Shown one piece after another: positions 52,405 to 61,455 of a stretch of DNA of 64,000 bases (position 1 is the stretch's first letter; every line of letters begins with the position of its first letter). A program made the translations under genes and the position numbers. Source of the DNA: Mucilaginibacter straminoryzae (GTDB lineage Bacteria > Bacteroidota > Bacteroidia > Sphingobacteriales > Sphingobacteriaceae); assembly GCF_022953055.1 (NCBI RefSeq), contig NZ_JALJEJ010000001.1, forward strand, positions 186,001-250,000, given 5' to 3'. The notes below the pieces were generated by a model. The model had not been told where the DNA came from. It ran no database searches and was given only the letters and a program-made list of their open reading frames with translations.

Positions 52405-53202
52405 TTAAGATTTCCTGGTTATTTTAATCTCGTCGCCTTTTCTGATCAAGCCGCCACCGCTGTGAAGCAAATTCTGCCCGAACATGATCTTGTTATTGTG
52501 CCTGCGATAATTGGAAAGTATTTTTAAGGGTTCCGCACCCTTAGCGGCGGTTTGTTGGTCAATGGTGGTCATCACACAACGTGCACAAAGTTTTACGCCA
52601 AAAAAGCTGATGCCATTAATTTCGAAGGCTTTCAGCTCATCTTCCTGGTAGGGTTCGCCACCGGTAAATACAATATTGGGTCGAAACCTATCCATCGGAA
52701 GCTCATCTCCAAGGCGCTTATTCAGGTCATCCAGCGAAGCCTGGCCGATCAGCAGAAACGGATAGGCATCTGAAAAGGAAGTGATCTCATCATAACGGGC
52801 ATATCGTTCGTCTACCCTGCGATGGCTATCATCAGGCATGTAGAACAAGCGGCAACGGATAGTCAGGTGTTTGGTAAACCATTCGTCAGCTTCATCGCTT
52901 ACCCGGGTGGCCCGGCAGCTATCATCCCAAATGGTAACCGTTTCGATATCGGTTGTTTGCGGATGGAAAGGCACCAGTAGCATTTCGTTTTTATAGGTTA
53001 CCTGCAGGCCATCCTCCGTCAGCTGAAGTTTGAATAAAGCCATTTGCGCATGCTCGCGCTGGGAAAGGAAACGATTATTTTCATCAACCAATAACCAGCG
53101 CCTGTCATACTTCAGGCCGCGGTCTGTAACTTCTGCTTCGGTTAATTCAATGCCTCCCAATGATTTGATGGGATAAATAAAGAGTTGGCTTACCTGCAAC
53201 AT
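52405..53202 (-). CDS. MOSC domain-containing protein
   Basis: A 265-residue protein with a MOSC N-terminal beta-barrel domain (QLFIYPIKSLGGIELTEAEV in part) and a MOSC domain with the conserved Cys in KLCARCVMTTID. Relatives (YcbX, mARC) bind molybdenum cofactor and reduce N-hydroxylated compounds. A link with the Pao-like operon at 19667-23474 would be only through shared cofactor. Single gene, minus strand. Confidence 0.93.
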   Translation of the reverse strand: MLQVSQLFIYPIKSLGGIELTEAEVTDRGLKYDRRWLLVDENNRFLSQREHAQMALFKLQLTEDGLQVTYKNEMLLVPFHPQTTDIETVTIWDDSCRATRVSDEADEWFTKHLTIRCRLFYMPDDSHRRVDERYARYDEITSFSDAYPFLLIGQASLDDLNKRLGDELPMDRFRPNIVFTGGEPYQEDELKAFEINGISFFGVKLCARCVMTTIDQQTAAKGAEPLKILSNYRRHNNKIMFGQNLLHSGGGLIRKGDEIKITRKS

Positions 53203-53399
53203 AATAGCTAAGATACAGGTGTTTGTTGGAAATTGACGTTACGTCGTTAATTTACGTTTTGTTAAGACGAACGTCATGAAGTGATTGTTCAATTTGTAAG
53301 GAAAGGTATTGCAATAAAAAAGGTCGGAAGATTGCACTTCCGACCTCTAACGGCATAAAGCCGTTTTGTTTTTTCATAGATGGTAGAGAATATATATGG
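53203..53399. other. Intergenic region containing two hairpins
   Basis: Between the MOSC gene and the small peptide gene. It contains the terminator at 53315-53346 and a second palindrome AACGGC/GCCGTT (53349-53365); the rest is AT-rich. No tRNA or other RNA gene recognised. Confidence 0.5.
53315..53346 (-). terminator. Terminator downstream of small peptide gene
   Basis: AGGTCGGAAG/CTTCCGACCT is a perfect 10-bp stem, and on the minus strand it is followed by TTTTTTATTG. It lies 54 nt past the peptide stop. Confidence 0.85.
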
Positions 53400-53540
53400 T
53401 CAGGCTGCCTTTTTAGCGCCCTGGTTGTTGCCTGTTTTATGTTGCGCCTCGCGGAATGCGCGCAGGTCTTTCTGTAAAAGATTTTTTAATTCAATATCAA
53501 TTGACTTTAGCAAAATCTGTGTGTTGTTTATGGTTTTCAT
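53400..53540 (-). CDS. Small basic peptide gene, 46 residues, unknown
   Basis: A minus-strand ATG at 53540 opens a 46-codon frame: MKTINNTQILLKSIDIELKN followed by LLQKDLRAFREAQHKTGNNQ and ending GAKKAA. It begins with an amphipathic helix pattern and ends basic. It is bounded by a strong terminator in the right orientation and is not inside another gene, which argues for a real gene. The overlapping plus-strand frame (53380-53652) has a cysteine-rich, unlikely composition. No family recognised. Confidence 0.5.
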   Translation of the reverse strand: MKTINNTQILLKSIDIELKNLLQKDLRAFREAQHKTGNNQGAKKAA

Positions 53541-53734
53541 AGTTCGTTGTTTTAAGTTAGTTGTGAAGATATATACGAGAATGATGCCAAAAATTCATCA
53601 AGCCTTCATGCAATTTAAAAATGCGGATTTTTATAAGGTGTTATCTGCCTGATTGTATTTTTAAGCATACAGCTTGACTTTAAACTGACTAAAAAATCGA
53701 CATTTTACATACTTAAAAGTATTTTTTTCTCTCA

Positions 53735-53758
53735 TAAAAAAAGCCGCAGGTTGCGGCT
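53735..53758 (-). terminator. Terminator of the cysteine-rich protein gene
   Basis: AGCCGCA/TGCGGCT (7 bp, 3-nt loop) followed on minus by TTTTTTT. It lies just past the stop at 53786. Confidence 0.85.
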
Positions 53759-53785
53759 CGTGATAGTTATTCTCAGTGAATTGGA

Positions 53786-54133
53786 TTAATCCTGCGTTAC
53801 CGGTTCGTGATGGGCATGGCACGCTTCCGCACACCTGGTGCACGCTTCCGCACACAATTGGCAATGCTCCGCGTCGTGCTTACCACATTCTTCTGCGCAC
53901 ATACGGCATATCTCTTCGCAAATAACCAGGTATTGGTGAGCAATGGCCGAGTTTCTTTGAAGCAGCCTTGCTGCCTGGCTGCAAATATCTCCACAATCAC
54001 GGTCGAGCATAATACAACCCGCCATTTCCTTTACCATTTCTTCGTGAAGACAGGCGGTCGCACAATTCTCGCACGCCAGTACGCAATCCAATAAGGTTTG
54101 GATTAATTCCTGATGATGATGTTGCTGTTCCAT
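53786..54133 (-). CDS. Four-helix-bundle copper-binding (Csp-like) protein
   Basis: A 115-residue protein with 16 cysteines in CxxxC or CxxC spacing along helices (C17, C21, C24, C28, C40, C47, C51, C72, C76, C79, C83, C91, C94, C98, C101, C105), plus a His-rich start (MEQQHHHQ) and end (CHAHHE). The pattern matches Csp-type copper storage proteins whose cysteines line a four-helix bundle core and bind many Cu(I). No signal peptide, so cytosolic. No copper ATPase or regulator is adjacent. Confidence 0.9.
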   Translation of the reverse strand: MEQQHHHQELIQTLLDCVLACENCATACLHEEMVKEMAGCIMLDRDCGDICSQAARLLQRNSAIAHQYLVICEEICRMCAEECGKHDAEHCQLCAEACTRCAEACHAHHEPVTQD

Positions 54134-54214
54134 AATTTTATTATTTGATGTAATAGAACTACCAAAACAGCAGCACGTTGTTTTAGAAAATATGGAATTG
54201 TAAACAGGGGATTA

Positions 54215-55276
54215 TTACCAGCCTTTCAGTTTCTTCAGATACGCGGTAAGTTCAGTTGCAATTTGCCGGTGCTCGCTGGTATCCGGGTGTGTGCCGCAAC
54301 CATGGTCATAACGTTTGTTGAAGAAGTAATGGCTGACGTGCTGATCGCCATGATTGCGGTAATAGTTATTTACTGCTTCCATGTACTTTTTTAACGCGTT
54401 GTTCAATTCTTCATTGCCCATTGGGCTATTCAGGCAAACGATGTCTGCTTTAGGATAGTACTGTCGCAGCTTATCAATGAACAGTATATAAGCTTTGCAA
54501 AAAGCAACCGAGTCCTGTATTCCGTCGTTCTGCCCAAGGCAAACGGTTACCACGTCCGGCTGGTACTTTTTAAAGTCCCATTTAAGTGAATCGTTACTGA
54601 AATTAACACGATCATAAACATCGGACATGGTTTGCTTCATCCCGCAGCAACTGTGCATTAACCCGATGCCAGAGACTGCCGAAATATGATATTGTGCAGA
54701 AAGGTTTCGCGCCGTTACCGCGCCATAACTTAACCAGGCGTTATGCTGGTCGTACCATTGGCCTGTACCGCAAGGTGTACTAAGGTCTGATGCGCTGCCA
54801 CAAGTGATGGAATCGCCGATGTATTCAATCTTTCGAAGGGGTGCTGCGGGAGGCGGTAATAAAGCTTCGCAGTTAATCCCGGTTAATGCTACATAGCCAA
54901 TAGCCGCTTCCGTGTCTTTACAGATGATTACGGTATGCTTGCCATTGGTAAGGTTATTTGCAATTTTTAGGGTATCGTGTTTTGTTGTGGTCTTTATCCG
55001 TGAGGCTTTGCCGTCCACCACTATTTCCAGGTAGTTGTGTGTAGTGCCATACAGTTCTTCATCGTCCAGTAACACCTCGCAATCTTTGCCCTGAAAATTA
55101 AAAACAATATAAGCGCCAGGCGCCCAGAGCCTTGGTCTTGCAGGGTTAGAAAAATCGGCCCGACCGAAATACTGAACGCGGTTATCCGTCGGTGAAAAAG
55201 TTTGCACCGCAGTTCTTGCGTTAGCATTACAGAACAGTGCTGCAAATAGCAGCGGTATAAAAAGTAACTTAATCAT
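54215..55276 (-). CDS. Secreted SGNH/GDSL hydrolase (CE2-like esterase)
   Basis: A 353-residue exported protein (signal ...LFCNANA). The N-terminal jelly-roll-like region (about 30-140, YFGRADFSNPARPRLWAPG) precedes an SGNH esterase domain with GDSITCGS (nucleophile Ser), CLGQNDG, and a late HPDTSEH (Asp/His). The two-domain layout is that of family CE2 deacetylases acting on acetylated polysaccharides. It follows the beta-lactamase-like gene by 12 nt, so they form an operon. Confidence 0.88.
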   Translation of the reverse strand: MIKLLFIPLLFAALFCNANARTAVQTFSPTDNRVQYFGRADFSNPARPRLWAPGAYIVFNFQGKDCEVLLDDEELYGTTHNYLEIVVDGKASRIKTTTKHDTLKIANNLTNGKHTVIICKDTEAAIGYVALTGINCEALLPPPAAPLRKIEYIGDSITCGSASDLSTPCGTGQWYDQHNAWLSYGAVTARNLSAQYHISAVSGIGLMHSCCGMKQTMSDVYDRVNFSNDSLKWDFKKYQPDVVTVCLGQNDGIQDSVAFCKAYILFIDKLRQYYPKADIVCLNSPMGNEELNNALKKYMEAVNNYYRNHGDQHVSHYFFNKRYDHGCGTHPDTSEHRQIATELTAYLKKLKGW

Positions 55277-55288
55277 GTTTCAGTAAAG

Positions 55289-56821
55289 CTAAAGCTTTCT
55301 GAAATCATATGGCGTATATTCTACTTCGTCGGCTACCTTTACCCGTAAGCTGATCACCTTGCCGTTCTGAACCGTGAATGGGAAAATAGCTTTGCCGAAT
55401 ACCGGATCAGAGAAGGTGATATAAAAGCGGTTGCCGCCCAAGGGTTGCGCACGGGCAAACATCCGTGGATGATGCTCAAAACGGATCTCCAGGTCGTTAT
55501 TATCTCCTTTGGTCACGGTCAGTTTACCGTACAGGTCATTCACGTATTCGCCGGTATATTTATTTAAAGAAAGTTCAGGCTTTAGGTTCATAGCGACTGA
55601 ATCGCGCATTTTGGCAGCGTTTTGCAAATCTTCATTATATCTGCTTTTGAACATCGCCAGGTATTTGTCGCTGTAATTATAGTAAGGCCTTTTCAAAAAG
55701 GCATCGAGGATTTCCCAGCGAAGTGCTTCATAGAGATAGTTTTGATCGCTGTTTGTCAGGATCACAATACCCAGGTTTTCTGAAGGTAGCAGCGTAACCG
55801 AACTCACAAAGCCATTCACACCACCGTCATGCATTACCAAGCGTTTGCCCGCATAATCCTGTAAAACCCATCCTAACCCATACAATTCGTAATAGGTATC
55901 ACCATTTAAACGGGTACTGCTGCCAACAATATCCTGTGCCTGCCGCGTGGTAGCGATCGCTGCCGCGGGAATCACCTGCCTGGCACCTACTTTGCCGTTA
56001 TCCAGTAAGGCCATCATCCATTTGTTCATATCACTCGCGCAAGAACTGATGCTGCCTGCCGGGGCCAGGTTATCTATCTGCGGTAAGGGAATGGCAATCA
56101 GCCGACCGTCAGAAAGGGTGTGCGCCGCCGCTTTGTTGATCTGTTTGGTGAGGTCGGCACTTAACGCGATACTGTAGCCCATGCCTAAAGGCGCAAAGAT
56201 GGTTTCCTTCAGGTATTCTTCCCAGCTTTTACCGGTCACTTTTGGGATCACTTCGCCTGCAGTTAAGAAAGCGGCGTTGGTATATCCCCACGTGGTACGG
56301 AAAGGATAGAGCGCTTTTACATGGCTCATCTTTTCAATCACTTCTGCCCGGTTCAGGTTGCTGGTCCAGTAGGTAAAATCACCCTGGAAGGTACCAAAGC
56401 CCAGGCGGTGGCAAAGCAGGTCGCGAAGGGTAACCAGATGCGTAACCTGGTTGTTTTCAAGTTTGAAATTTGGAAGATATTTAGTTACCGGGTCATTCAG
56501 CGATAACTTCTTTTGCTGCTCCAGCGTGGCCAGCATGGTAGCGGTAAAAGCCTTGGTATTACTGCCGATCATGAAGAGCGTGTTCTGGTCTACTTTAGAA
56601 GGCACACCTAATTCTTTAATGCCGTAGCCCTTCATTAGTACTATCTTCCCGTCTTTTACAATGCCTACTGCCACCCCCGGGATGCGCCAGTTGGTAAGCG
56701 CCCGGTTGATGTAATTATCCAGGCTGTCTGGAATAAATTTATTGCGGTTGATGTGTTGTGCCTGAACACCTGACGAAAGGCATAGCATCAGCCCTAAAAA
56801 AATCGAGTAACCTTTTTTCAT
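55289..56821 (-). CDS. Secreted serine hydrolase, class C beta-lactamase-like with DUF3471 end
   Basis: A 510-residue exported protein (signal ...SSGVQAQ). Catalytic box SNTK (SxxK) in MIGSNTKAFTA, YTN in WGYTNAAFL, and HDG in MHDGGVNG. The last 120 residues (LNKYTGEYVNDLYGKLTVTKGDNN in part) resemble the DUF3471 beta domain found in such proteins. Substrate unknown. It is the upstream gene of a two-gene operon with the SGNH esterase. Confidence 0.88.
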   Translation of the reverse strand: MKKGYSIFLGLMLCLSSGVQAQHINRNKFIPDSLDNYINRALTNWRIPGVAVGIVKDGKIVLMKGYGIKELGVPSKVDQNTLFMIGSNTKAFTATMLATLEQQKKLSLNDPVTKYLPNFKLENNQVTHLVTLRDLLCHRLGFGTFQGDFTYWTSNLNRAEVIEKMSHVKALYPFRTTWGYTNAAFLTAGEVIPKVTGKSWEEYLKETIFAPLGMGYSIALSADLTKQINKAAAHTLSDGRLIAIPLPQIDNLAPAGSISSCASDMNKWMMALLDNGKVGARQVIPAAAIATTRQAQDIVGSSTRLNGDTYYELYGLGWVLQDYAGKRLVMHDGGVNGFVSSVTLLPSENLGIVILTNSDQNYLYEALRWEILDAFLKRPYYNYSDKYLAMFKSRYNEDLQNAAKMRDSVAMNLKPELSLNKYTGEYVNDLYGKLTVTKGDNNDLEIRFEHHPRMFARAQPLGGNRFYITFSDPVFGKAIFPFTVQNGKVISLRVKVADEVEYTPYDFRKL

Positions 56822-56893
56822 CCCGGCTTATATTTTCTGATATTTACCCATCACTTTAAAACTGTAATAACACAGTATCTTATTACTTGATCT

Positions 56894-59071
56894 ATGAAGA
56901 TTAAACTTTTTTGTTTCGGCAAGCTGCTTGGAACCGCCTTTTTTCTGCTTGCGATTATGCATTCTGCATCTGCCCAGTTCGGTGGCACCCAGTGGACGCC
57001 AGACGGCTATCATTACTATAGCAACGAAAATGGCGGCATTGTTAGTATAGACGCCCGCGACGGGAAACAAACAACCGTATTAAGCAAAGCGAAACTGCAT
57101 TTGAAGGGCAAAGATACATTAGAGATCCGACGTTTCTCTGTATCGCAGGACGGTCAGAGAATTTTAATCGCCAGTAACACTAAACGGGTGTGGCGCTACG
57201 ATACCCGTGGCGATTACTGGTATTATAACCTAAAGACCGGCGCCCTTAAAAAGTTGGGTGCAGGCCGTCCAGTAGCATCGCTAATGTTTGCAAAAATTTC
57301 GCCCGACGGTAATAAAGTAGCTTATGTAAGCGAGCATAACCTTTTTACAGAAGATTTAAACAGCGGCGTGATAAAACAATTGACTACTGATGGCAGCCGT
57401 AGGCTGATCAATGGTACTTTCGATTGGGCTTATGAAGAAGAGTTTGACTGCCGCGATGGCTTCCGCTGGTCGCCGGATAGCAAGAATATTGCCTACTGGC
57501 AAATAGATGCCCGCAAGATCCGCAATTACCTGATGCTGAACACTACCGACTCTGCCTATTCGTACAATGTGCCGGTAGAATACCCTATCGCCGGTACAGA
57601 CCCAAGCTCGTGCCGTGTTGGTGTGGTAAACGTAAGTACGGGTAAAACCACCTGGATGAAAGTTCCGGGCGACCCGGTTCAGCACTACATTCCCCGGATG
57701 GAATGGGCCGCAAATTCAAATGAGCTGATCTTGCAGCAATTGAACCGCGCGCAAAATGAAAGTAATATTATGGTTTGCAATATTTCTAACGCAACTGTTA
57801 GGAATATTTGGACGGATAAAGATAAAGCCTGGGTTGACGCGAAAGACAACGCCATCGGCTGGGAATTTGTAGACCATGGTAAATCTTTTATCTGGGCGAG
57901 TGAAAAAGACGGTTGGCGCCACCTTTACCGCATTAACCGAGACGGGCAGGAAAAACTGCTTACCAAAGGCAATTATGACGTAATCAGCGTTACGCTGATC
58001 GACGAAGCAGGTGGTTATATTTATTTTGCTGCTTCGCCAGAGAATGCTACGCAATCTTACCTGTATCGCGTTAGCATCAACGGCAGTGAAACGCCTGATC
58101 GGATCACCCCAATGGACCAGCCGGGCACGCATAGTTACGAGCTATCGCCGAACGGCAAGCTGGCAATCCATAATTTCTCTAATATTTATACCCGCCCTGT
58201 CAGCGAAATTATCAATCTACCGCAGCACCAGCATATCGCGGGCGGCACAATCAAGGTTGATCCCGCTACCGCTAAAACCAAAACCGAGTTTTTCAAAGTA
58301 AAAACAAGCGATGGTGTAGAGATGGACGGCTGGATGGTAAAGCCTAATAATTTCGATCCGACAAAGAAATACCCTATCGTATTTTATGTTTATGGCGAAC
58401 CTGCCTCGCAAACGGTTACTGACCGGTATGGCGCTTCTAACAACCGCCTGTACAAAGGCAGCATGGCAGAAGATGGTTATATCTATGTTTCTTTAGATAA
58501 CCGCGGCGCACCGGCTCCTAAAGGCCGCGAATGGCGTAAGGCTATTTATCGCAATATCGGCACGCTGAATATCCGGGACCAGGCGATGGCTGCTAAAGAG
58601 ATCTTGAAAAGGCCTTATGTAGATACCAGCCGCGTAGCGGTTTGGGGTTGGAGCGGTGGTGGATCATCCACCCTTAACCTGTTGTTCCAATACCCGGATA
58701 TTTATAAAACAGGGATTGCCGTGGCAGCAGTTGGCAACCAGTTAACTTATGATAATATTTACCAGGAACGCTACATGGGCGTACCGATCGACGAGCAAAG
58801 CCGTTCTTACTTTATCAAAGGTTCTCCGGTAACGCACGCGAAAAATTTGCGCGGTAATCTGCTATACATTCATGGTACGGGCGATGACAATGTTCATTAT
58901 GCTAATGCCGAGCAGTTGATCAACCAATTGGTGAAATATAATAAGCAGTTTCAACTAATGTCATACCCTAACCGTACGCATAGCATACGCGAGGGCGAAG
59001 GCACCACAGAACATTTGCGTACACTGTATACCCAATACCTGCGCGAGCACTGCCCTCCGGGAGGCAGATAA
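56894..59071 (+). CDS. S9 family dipeptidyl-peptidase IV-like serine peptidase
   Basis: A 725-residue exported peptidase (signal ...HSASAQ). A seven/eight-bladed beta-propeller (about 40-460) is followed by the alpha/beta-hydrolase domain with GWSGGGS (Ser587), Asp664 or 665 (HGTGDDNVHY) and His696 (NRTHSI). The double Glu in YEEEF (about 180) is the DPP-IV motif that binds the substrate amino terminus. It likely releases N-terminal Xaa-Pro dipeptides. A separate terminator follows. Confidence 0.94.
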   Translation: MKIKLFCFGKLLGTAFFLLAIMHSASAQFGGTQWTPDGYHYYSNENGGIVSIDARDGKQTTVLSKAKLHLKGKDTLEIRRFSVSQDGQRILIASNTKRVWRYDTRGDYWYYNLKTGALKKLGAGRPVASLMFAKISPDGNKVAYVSEHNLFTEDLNSGVIKQLTTDGSRRLINGTFDWAYEEEFDCRDGFRWSPDSKNIAYWQIDARKIRNYLMLNTTDSAYSYNVPVEYPIAGTDPSSCRVGVVNVSTGKTTWMKVPGDPVQHYIPRMEWAANSNELILQQLNRAQNESNIMVCNISNATVRNIWTDKDKAWVDAKDNAIGWEFVDHGKSFIWASEKDGWRHLYRINRDGQEKLLTKGNYDVISVTLIDEAGGYIYFAASPENATQSYLYRVSINGSETPDRITPMDQPGTHSYELSPNGKLAIHNFSNIYTRPVSEIINLPQHQHIAGGTIKVDPATAKTKTEFFKVKTSDGVEMDGWMVKPNNFDPTKKYPIVFYVYGEPASQTVTDRYGASNNRLYKGSMAEDGYIYVSLDNRGAPAPKGREWRKAIYRNIGTLNIRDQAMAAKEILKRPYVDTSRVAVWGWSGGGSSTLNLLFQYPDIYKTGIAVAAVGNQLTYDNIYQERYMGVPIDEQSRSYFIKGSPVTHAKNLRGNLLYIHGTGDDNVHYANAEQLINQLVKYNKQFQLMSYPNRTHSIREGEGTTEHLRTLYTQYLREHCPPGGR

Positions 59072-59094
59072 GCTATTGTCGATCCTTTTTAGCG

Positions 59095-59146
59095 AACGCC
59101 TTCTTATAGCTGCATTAAAAACAGTTATAAGAAGGCGTTTTTGTTT
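59095..59146 (+). terminator. Strong terminator of the S9 peptidase gene
   Basis: AACGCCTTCTTATAGCTG (59095-59112) pairs with CAGTTATAAGAAGGCGTT (59122-59139) almost perfectly over 18 bp, 9-nt loop, then TTTTGTTTT. Confidence 0.93.
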
Positions 59147-59243
59147 TAAAAACGATAACTATTTAAGCCAGACGGATTTTTACTTCTAAAAGTTGTTTTT
59201 TTGCGGGGAATTTCCTATCTTCAAGCAACTTAAACCCAACCTT

Positions 59244-59615
59244 ATGCCAAATCAAAATCTTACACCCGACCAGGCCGCAGGCCTTAATCTGGTTAAAACG
59301 TTGATCGTCCCTAACGGAGATCCAACTACTATTCTTAACCAGCCTATTTTGAAAGTTATTGTTAATGGTAACTACACCGATGCTGTTTCAAATGCCGATA
59401 CCGCTGCGATTGGTGCGCCAATAGTAGGCCGGCATGTCATTTGGTTTCAGAATGGTGTACCTACCAGTCTTCAAGCCAGCCTTGCAACTGGCAGTCTGGT
59501 TAATGTGCAGGCTTTCTCGCTAACAGTTAATAACCATGTTGCTGACAGGGTTTTAACTACTGAAGATGCTGATTATGTACGTATGGAAACGGCATTTGAC
59601 AGAGCTGGGCAATGA
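59244..59615 (+). CDS. Unknown protein, first gene of a two-gene cassette
   Basis: A 123-residue protein starting MPNQNLTPDQAAGLNLVKT. No signal peptide, membrane helix or recognised motif. Predicted mostly beta, with balanced polar composition, two cysteines absent. An upstream reading adds 17 residues (from 59193), but the ATG at 59244 is preferred. It overlaps the next gene by 4 nt (ATGA), so the two are translationally coupled. A TATCTTCA near-match to the -7 box lies at about 59216. Function unknown. Confidence 0.7.
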   Translation: MPNQNLTPDQAAGLNLVKTLIVPNGDPTTILNQPILKVIVNGNYTDAVSNADTAAIGAPIVGRHVIWFQNGVPTSLQASLATGSLVNVQAFSLTVNNHVADRVLTTEDADYVRMETAFDRAGQ

Positions 59616-61387
59616 AAAAAATTATACTATTTACCTTCCTGGCAATCATTGGTGGGTCGCTCCGTGCGCAGTTATTAACCGTGCGCGAAACTTCAAAAAA
59701 CGCGACAGATACCTTAAGCTTTAAGGATGTACCCATTGTTGATATCAATGGCAGTCTATCGGTGCAAATAAAGAAGGGAGATCTGTTGCTGAAGATTCCG
59801 CAGGTGGCCCAGTCAGACCCGCAACGGACCGCACGTTTAAAGGCGTTGTTATTCATCCTGCAATCGGAGCAGGAACTTTTGCGGCAGTTAAGCATCCCGG
59901 CGGCGATGGGCAAGCCAGACCTTGTTCAGCTGAAATCTTTTTCTACATTGATGATCGAGTTTTTAGGCCGGGTACAACAATATCCTTCTATTCGTCAGGA
60001 TGTGAATAAGCTGGCGATAGAATTTGGGGCGAAATACCGTGATAACAGCCTGGATAAGTCGGCTTTTCCCAATGCGCAGACTTACGTAATTAAAAACCTC
60101 TCAAAAATTACTGATACGCTGATTACCGGCTTACAATCGTCGGCGGGTGCAAGCAATGTTAGCATTCAGTTGAAGGCATTTTTAAACACCAAAAAAGAAA
60201 ATGCAATAAAGGTTCATGTCGAAAATTTTGACAACTACAGCGCTGGTGAATATTATGAAGTGCCGCGCTGGGTGACGTCTTTTTCGCAAAGCGATATCCA
60301 GCAGTACAACCAAATGGCAGATGTCAGTGCCACGCTTAATACCATGCTGAATTCAAAGCTGAGCGATATTGTTAAAGGGCTGGCAGATTCTGTTAAAAGC
60401 TATCAGTGTTTTAACGAGCTTTTAACCAGCGTACAAACTCAGGCAGCAACTATAAGCGGGCAGGCCAATGCAGATGTCAGTACGTTTGTGCAAACGTCAG
60501 AACAAAATTTAAAAGATCTGGTCAGTGCCCTACAGGCAATAAAGAACCCGGGCAATGTGACCGGGCTTAACGGATTGCAGGTTTTTAACCAAACGGTAAA
60601 TAATCTGTTAACCGTCGCCTCGAACTTTAAAGCATCTGTAACCGCGCTCCGGCAACAGGTGAATCAGCAGGTGATCAATGCTGATCCGGCTTTAAGGAGC
60701 ATTAACAGCCAGTTTGATAACTGCACACAGCTGTTGCAAAAAGATATTCAGACCGCCACCGCTGTGTATAACACCGTTACAGGCTTGTTCAAACCGTTTC
60801 AAAATACGGCAAGCCAGGTACAACAAGTTACCGGTGCAGCATTTGACCTGACGATCAACAAACTGCCAGAATTTGGCTATATCGATCTTAAAACTACCGG
60901 CCAGCGCGAGAATGGGGACGAACTGGAAATAAAACTGATCTACCGCACCAGCGATGATATCGCGCAGAATAAACCAGGTACTACCTTACGATTAGTAGAC
61001 ATCGAGCTTCAGCAGATTAACTTTTATTCAGAAACCAACATCGGGGTGATATTAGCACGGCCGTTTAACAACAGCGCTGATGTAAAATTAAGCAGGCAAT
61101 TCCAGTTTGCACCTGCCGGAAGCTTGCTGCTAAAGTTCGGCAGCCGAAAATCCCGCTTGTGGAATAGCCTCAGTCCGGGTATTGGTTTCAACGTATCCAC
61201 ACCAGATTTTAACCTGGATGGTTCGCCTGATGTAAGCTACGGCGGGGTGATTACCTTGTTCAGAAATGTGCTGAGTGCGGGGCTTTCTTACAATACCAAA
61301 ACCAGCAGCCCGTTCTGGTTCTTTGGTTTATCCTTGCCATTTGCTACGCTCGGCTTGCCGATTGGCAACGTTCAGACGACGAAATAA
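59612..61387 (+). CDS. Unknown secreted protein with helical core and beta-rich C-terminus
   Basis: A 591-residue protein with a Sec signal (MKKIILFTFLAIIGGSLRAQ). Three parts are visible: an N-terminal beta-like region (about 20-70), a long helical, Gln/Asn/Thr-rich middle (about 90-400, many heptad-like LxxxVxxL patterns), and a C-terminal beta-rich part (about 425-591) with alternating hydrophobic and Gly/Ser/Tyr strands, ending in GLSLPFATLGLPIGN. That end recalls outer-membrane beta-strand segments. I do not recognise a family. Coupled to the small gene before it; a terminator follows. Confidence 0.7.
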   Translation: MKKIILFTFLAIIGGSLRAQLLTVRETSKNATDTLSFKDVPIVDINGSLSVQIKKGDLLLKIPQVAQSDPQRTARLKALLFILQSEQELLRQLSIPAAMGKPDLVQLKSFSTLMIEFLGRVQQYPSIRQDVNKLAIEFGAKYRDNSLDKSAFPNAQTYVIKNLSKITDTLITGLQSSAGASNVSIQLKAFLNTKKENAIKVHVENFDNYSAGEYYEVPRWVTSFSQSDIQQYNQMADVSATLNTMLNSKLSDIVKGLADSVKSYQCFNELLTSVQTQAATISGQANADVSTFVQTSEQNLKDLVSALQAIKNPGNVTGLNGLQVFNQTVNNLLTVASNFKASVTALRQQVNQQVINADPALRSINSQFDNCTQLLQKDIQTATAVYNTVTGLFKPFQNTASQVQQVTGAAFDLTINKLPEFGYIDLKTTGQRENGDELEIKLIYRTSDDIAQNKPGTTLRLVDIELQQINFYSETNIGVILARPFNNSADVKLSRQFQFAPAGSLLLKFGSRKSRLWNSLSPGIGFNVSTPDFNLDGSPDVSYGGVITLFRNVLSAGLSYNTKTSSPFWFFGLSLPFATLGLPIGNVQTTK

Positions 61388-61398
61388 TGCGGTTATTA

Positions 61399-61437
61399 AA
61401 AAAGCCTGTCTAGATATGATCCGGACAGGCTTTTTTA
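61399..61437. terminator. Bidirectional terminator
   Basis: AAAAAGCCTGTC/GACAGGCTTTTT is a perfect 12-bp stem (61400-61411 and 61425-61436), flanked by A and T runs, between the unknown secreted protein and ssb. Confidence 0.88.
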
Positions 61438-61455
61438 TACGGTTTGGTTAGTACT

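Noticed and set aside
53380..53652. Plus-strand ORF of 90 residues opposite the small peptide gene
   Set aside because: Composition is odd (hydrophobic plus cysteine-rich), it has no signal or motif and no promoter. The minus-strand 46-residue frame with a matching terminator explains the region better.
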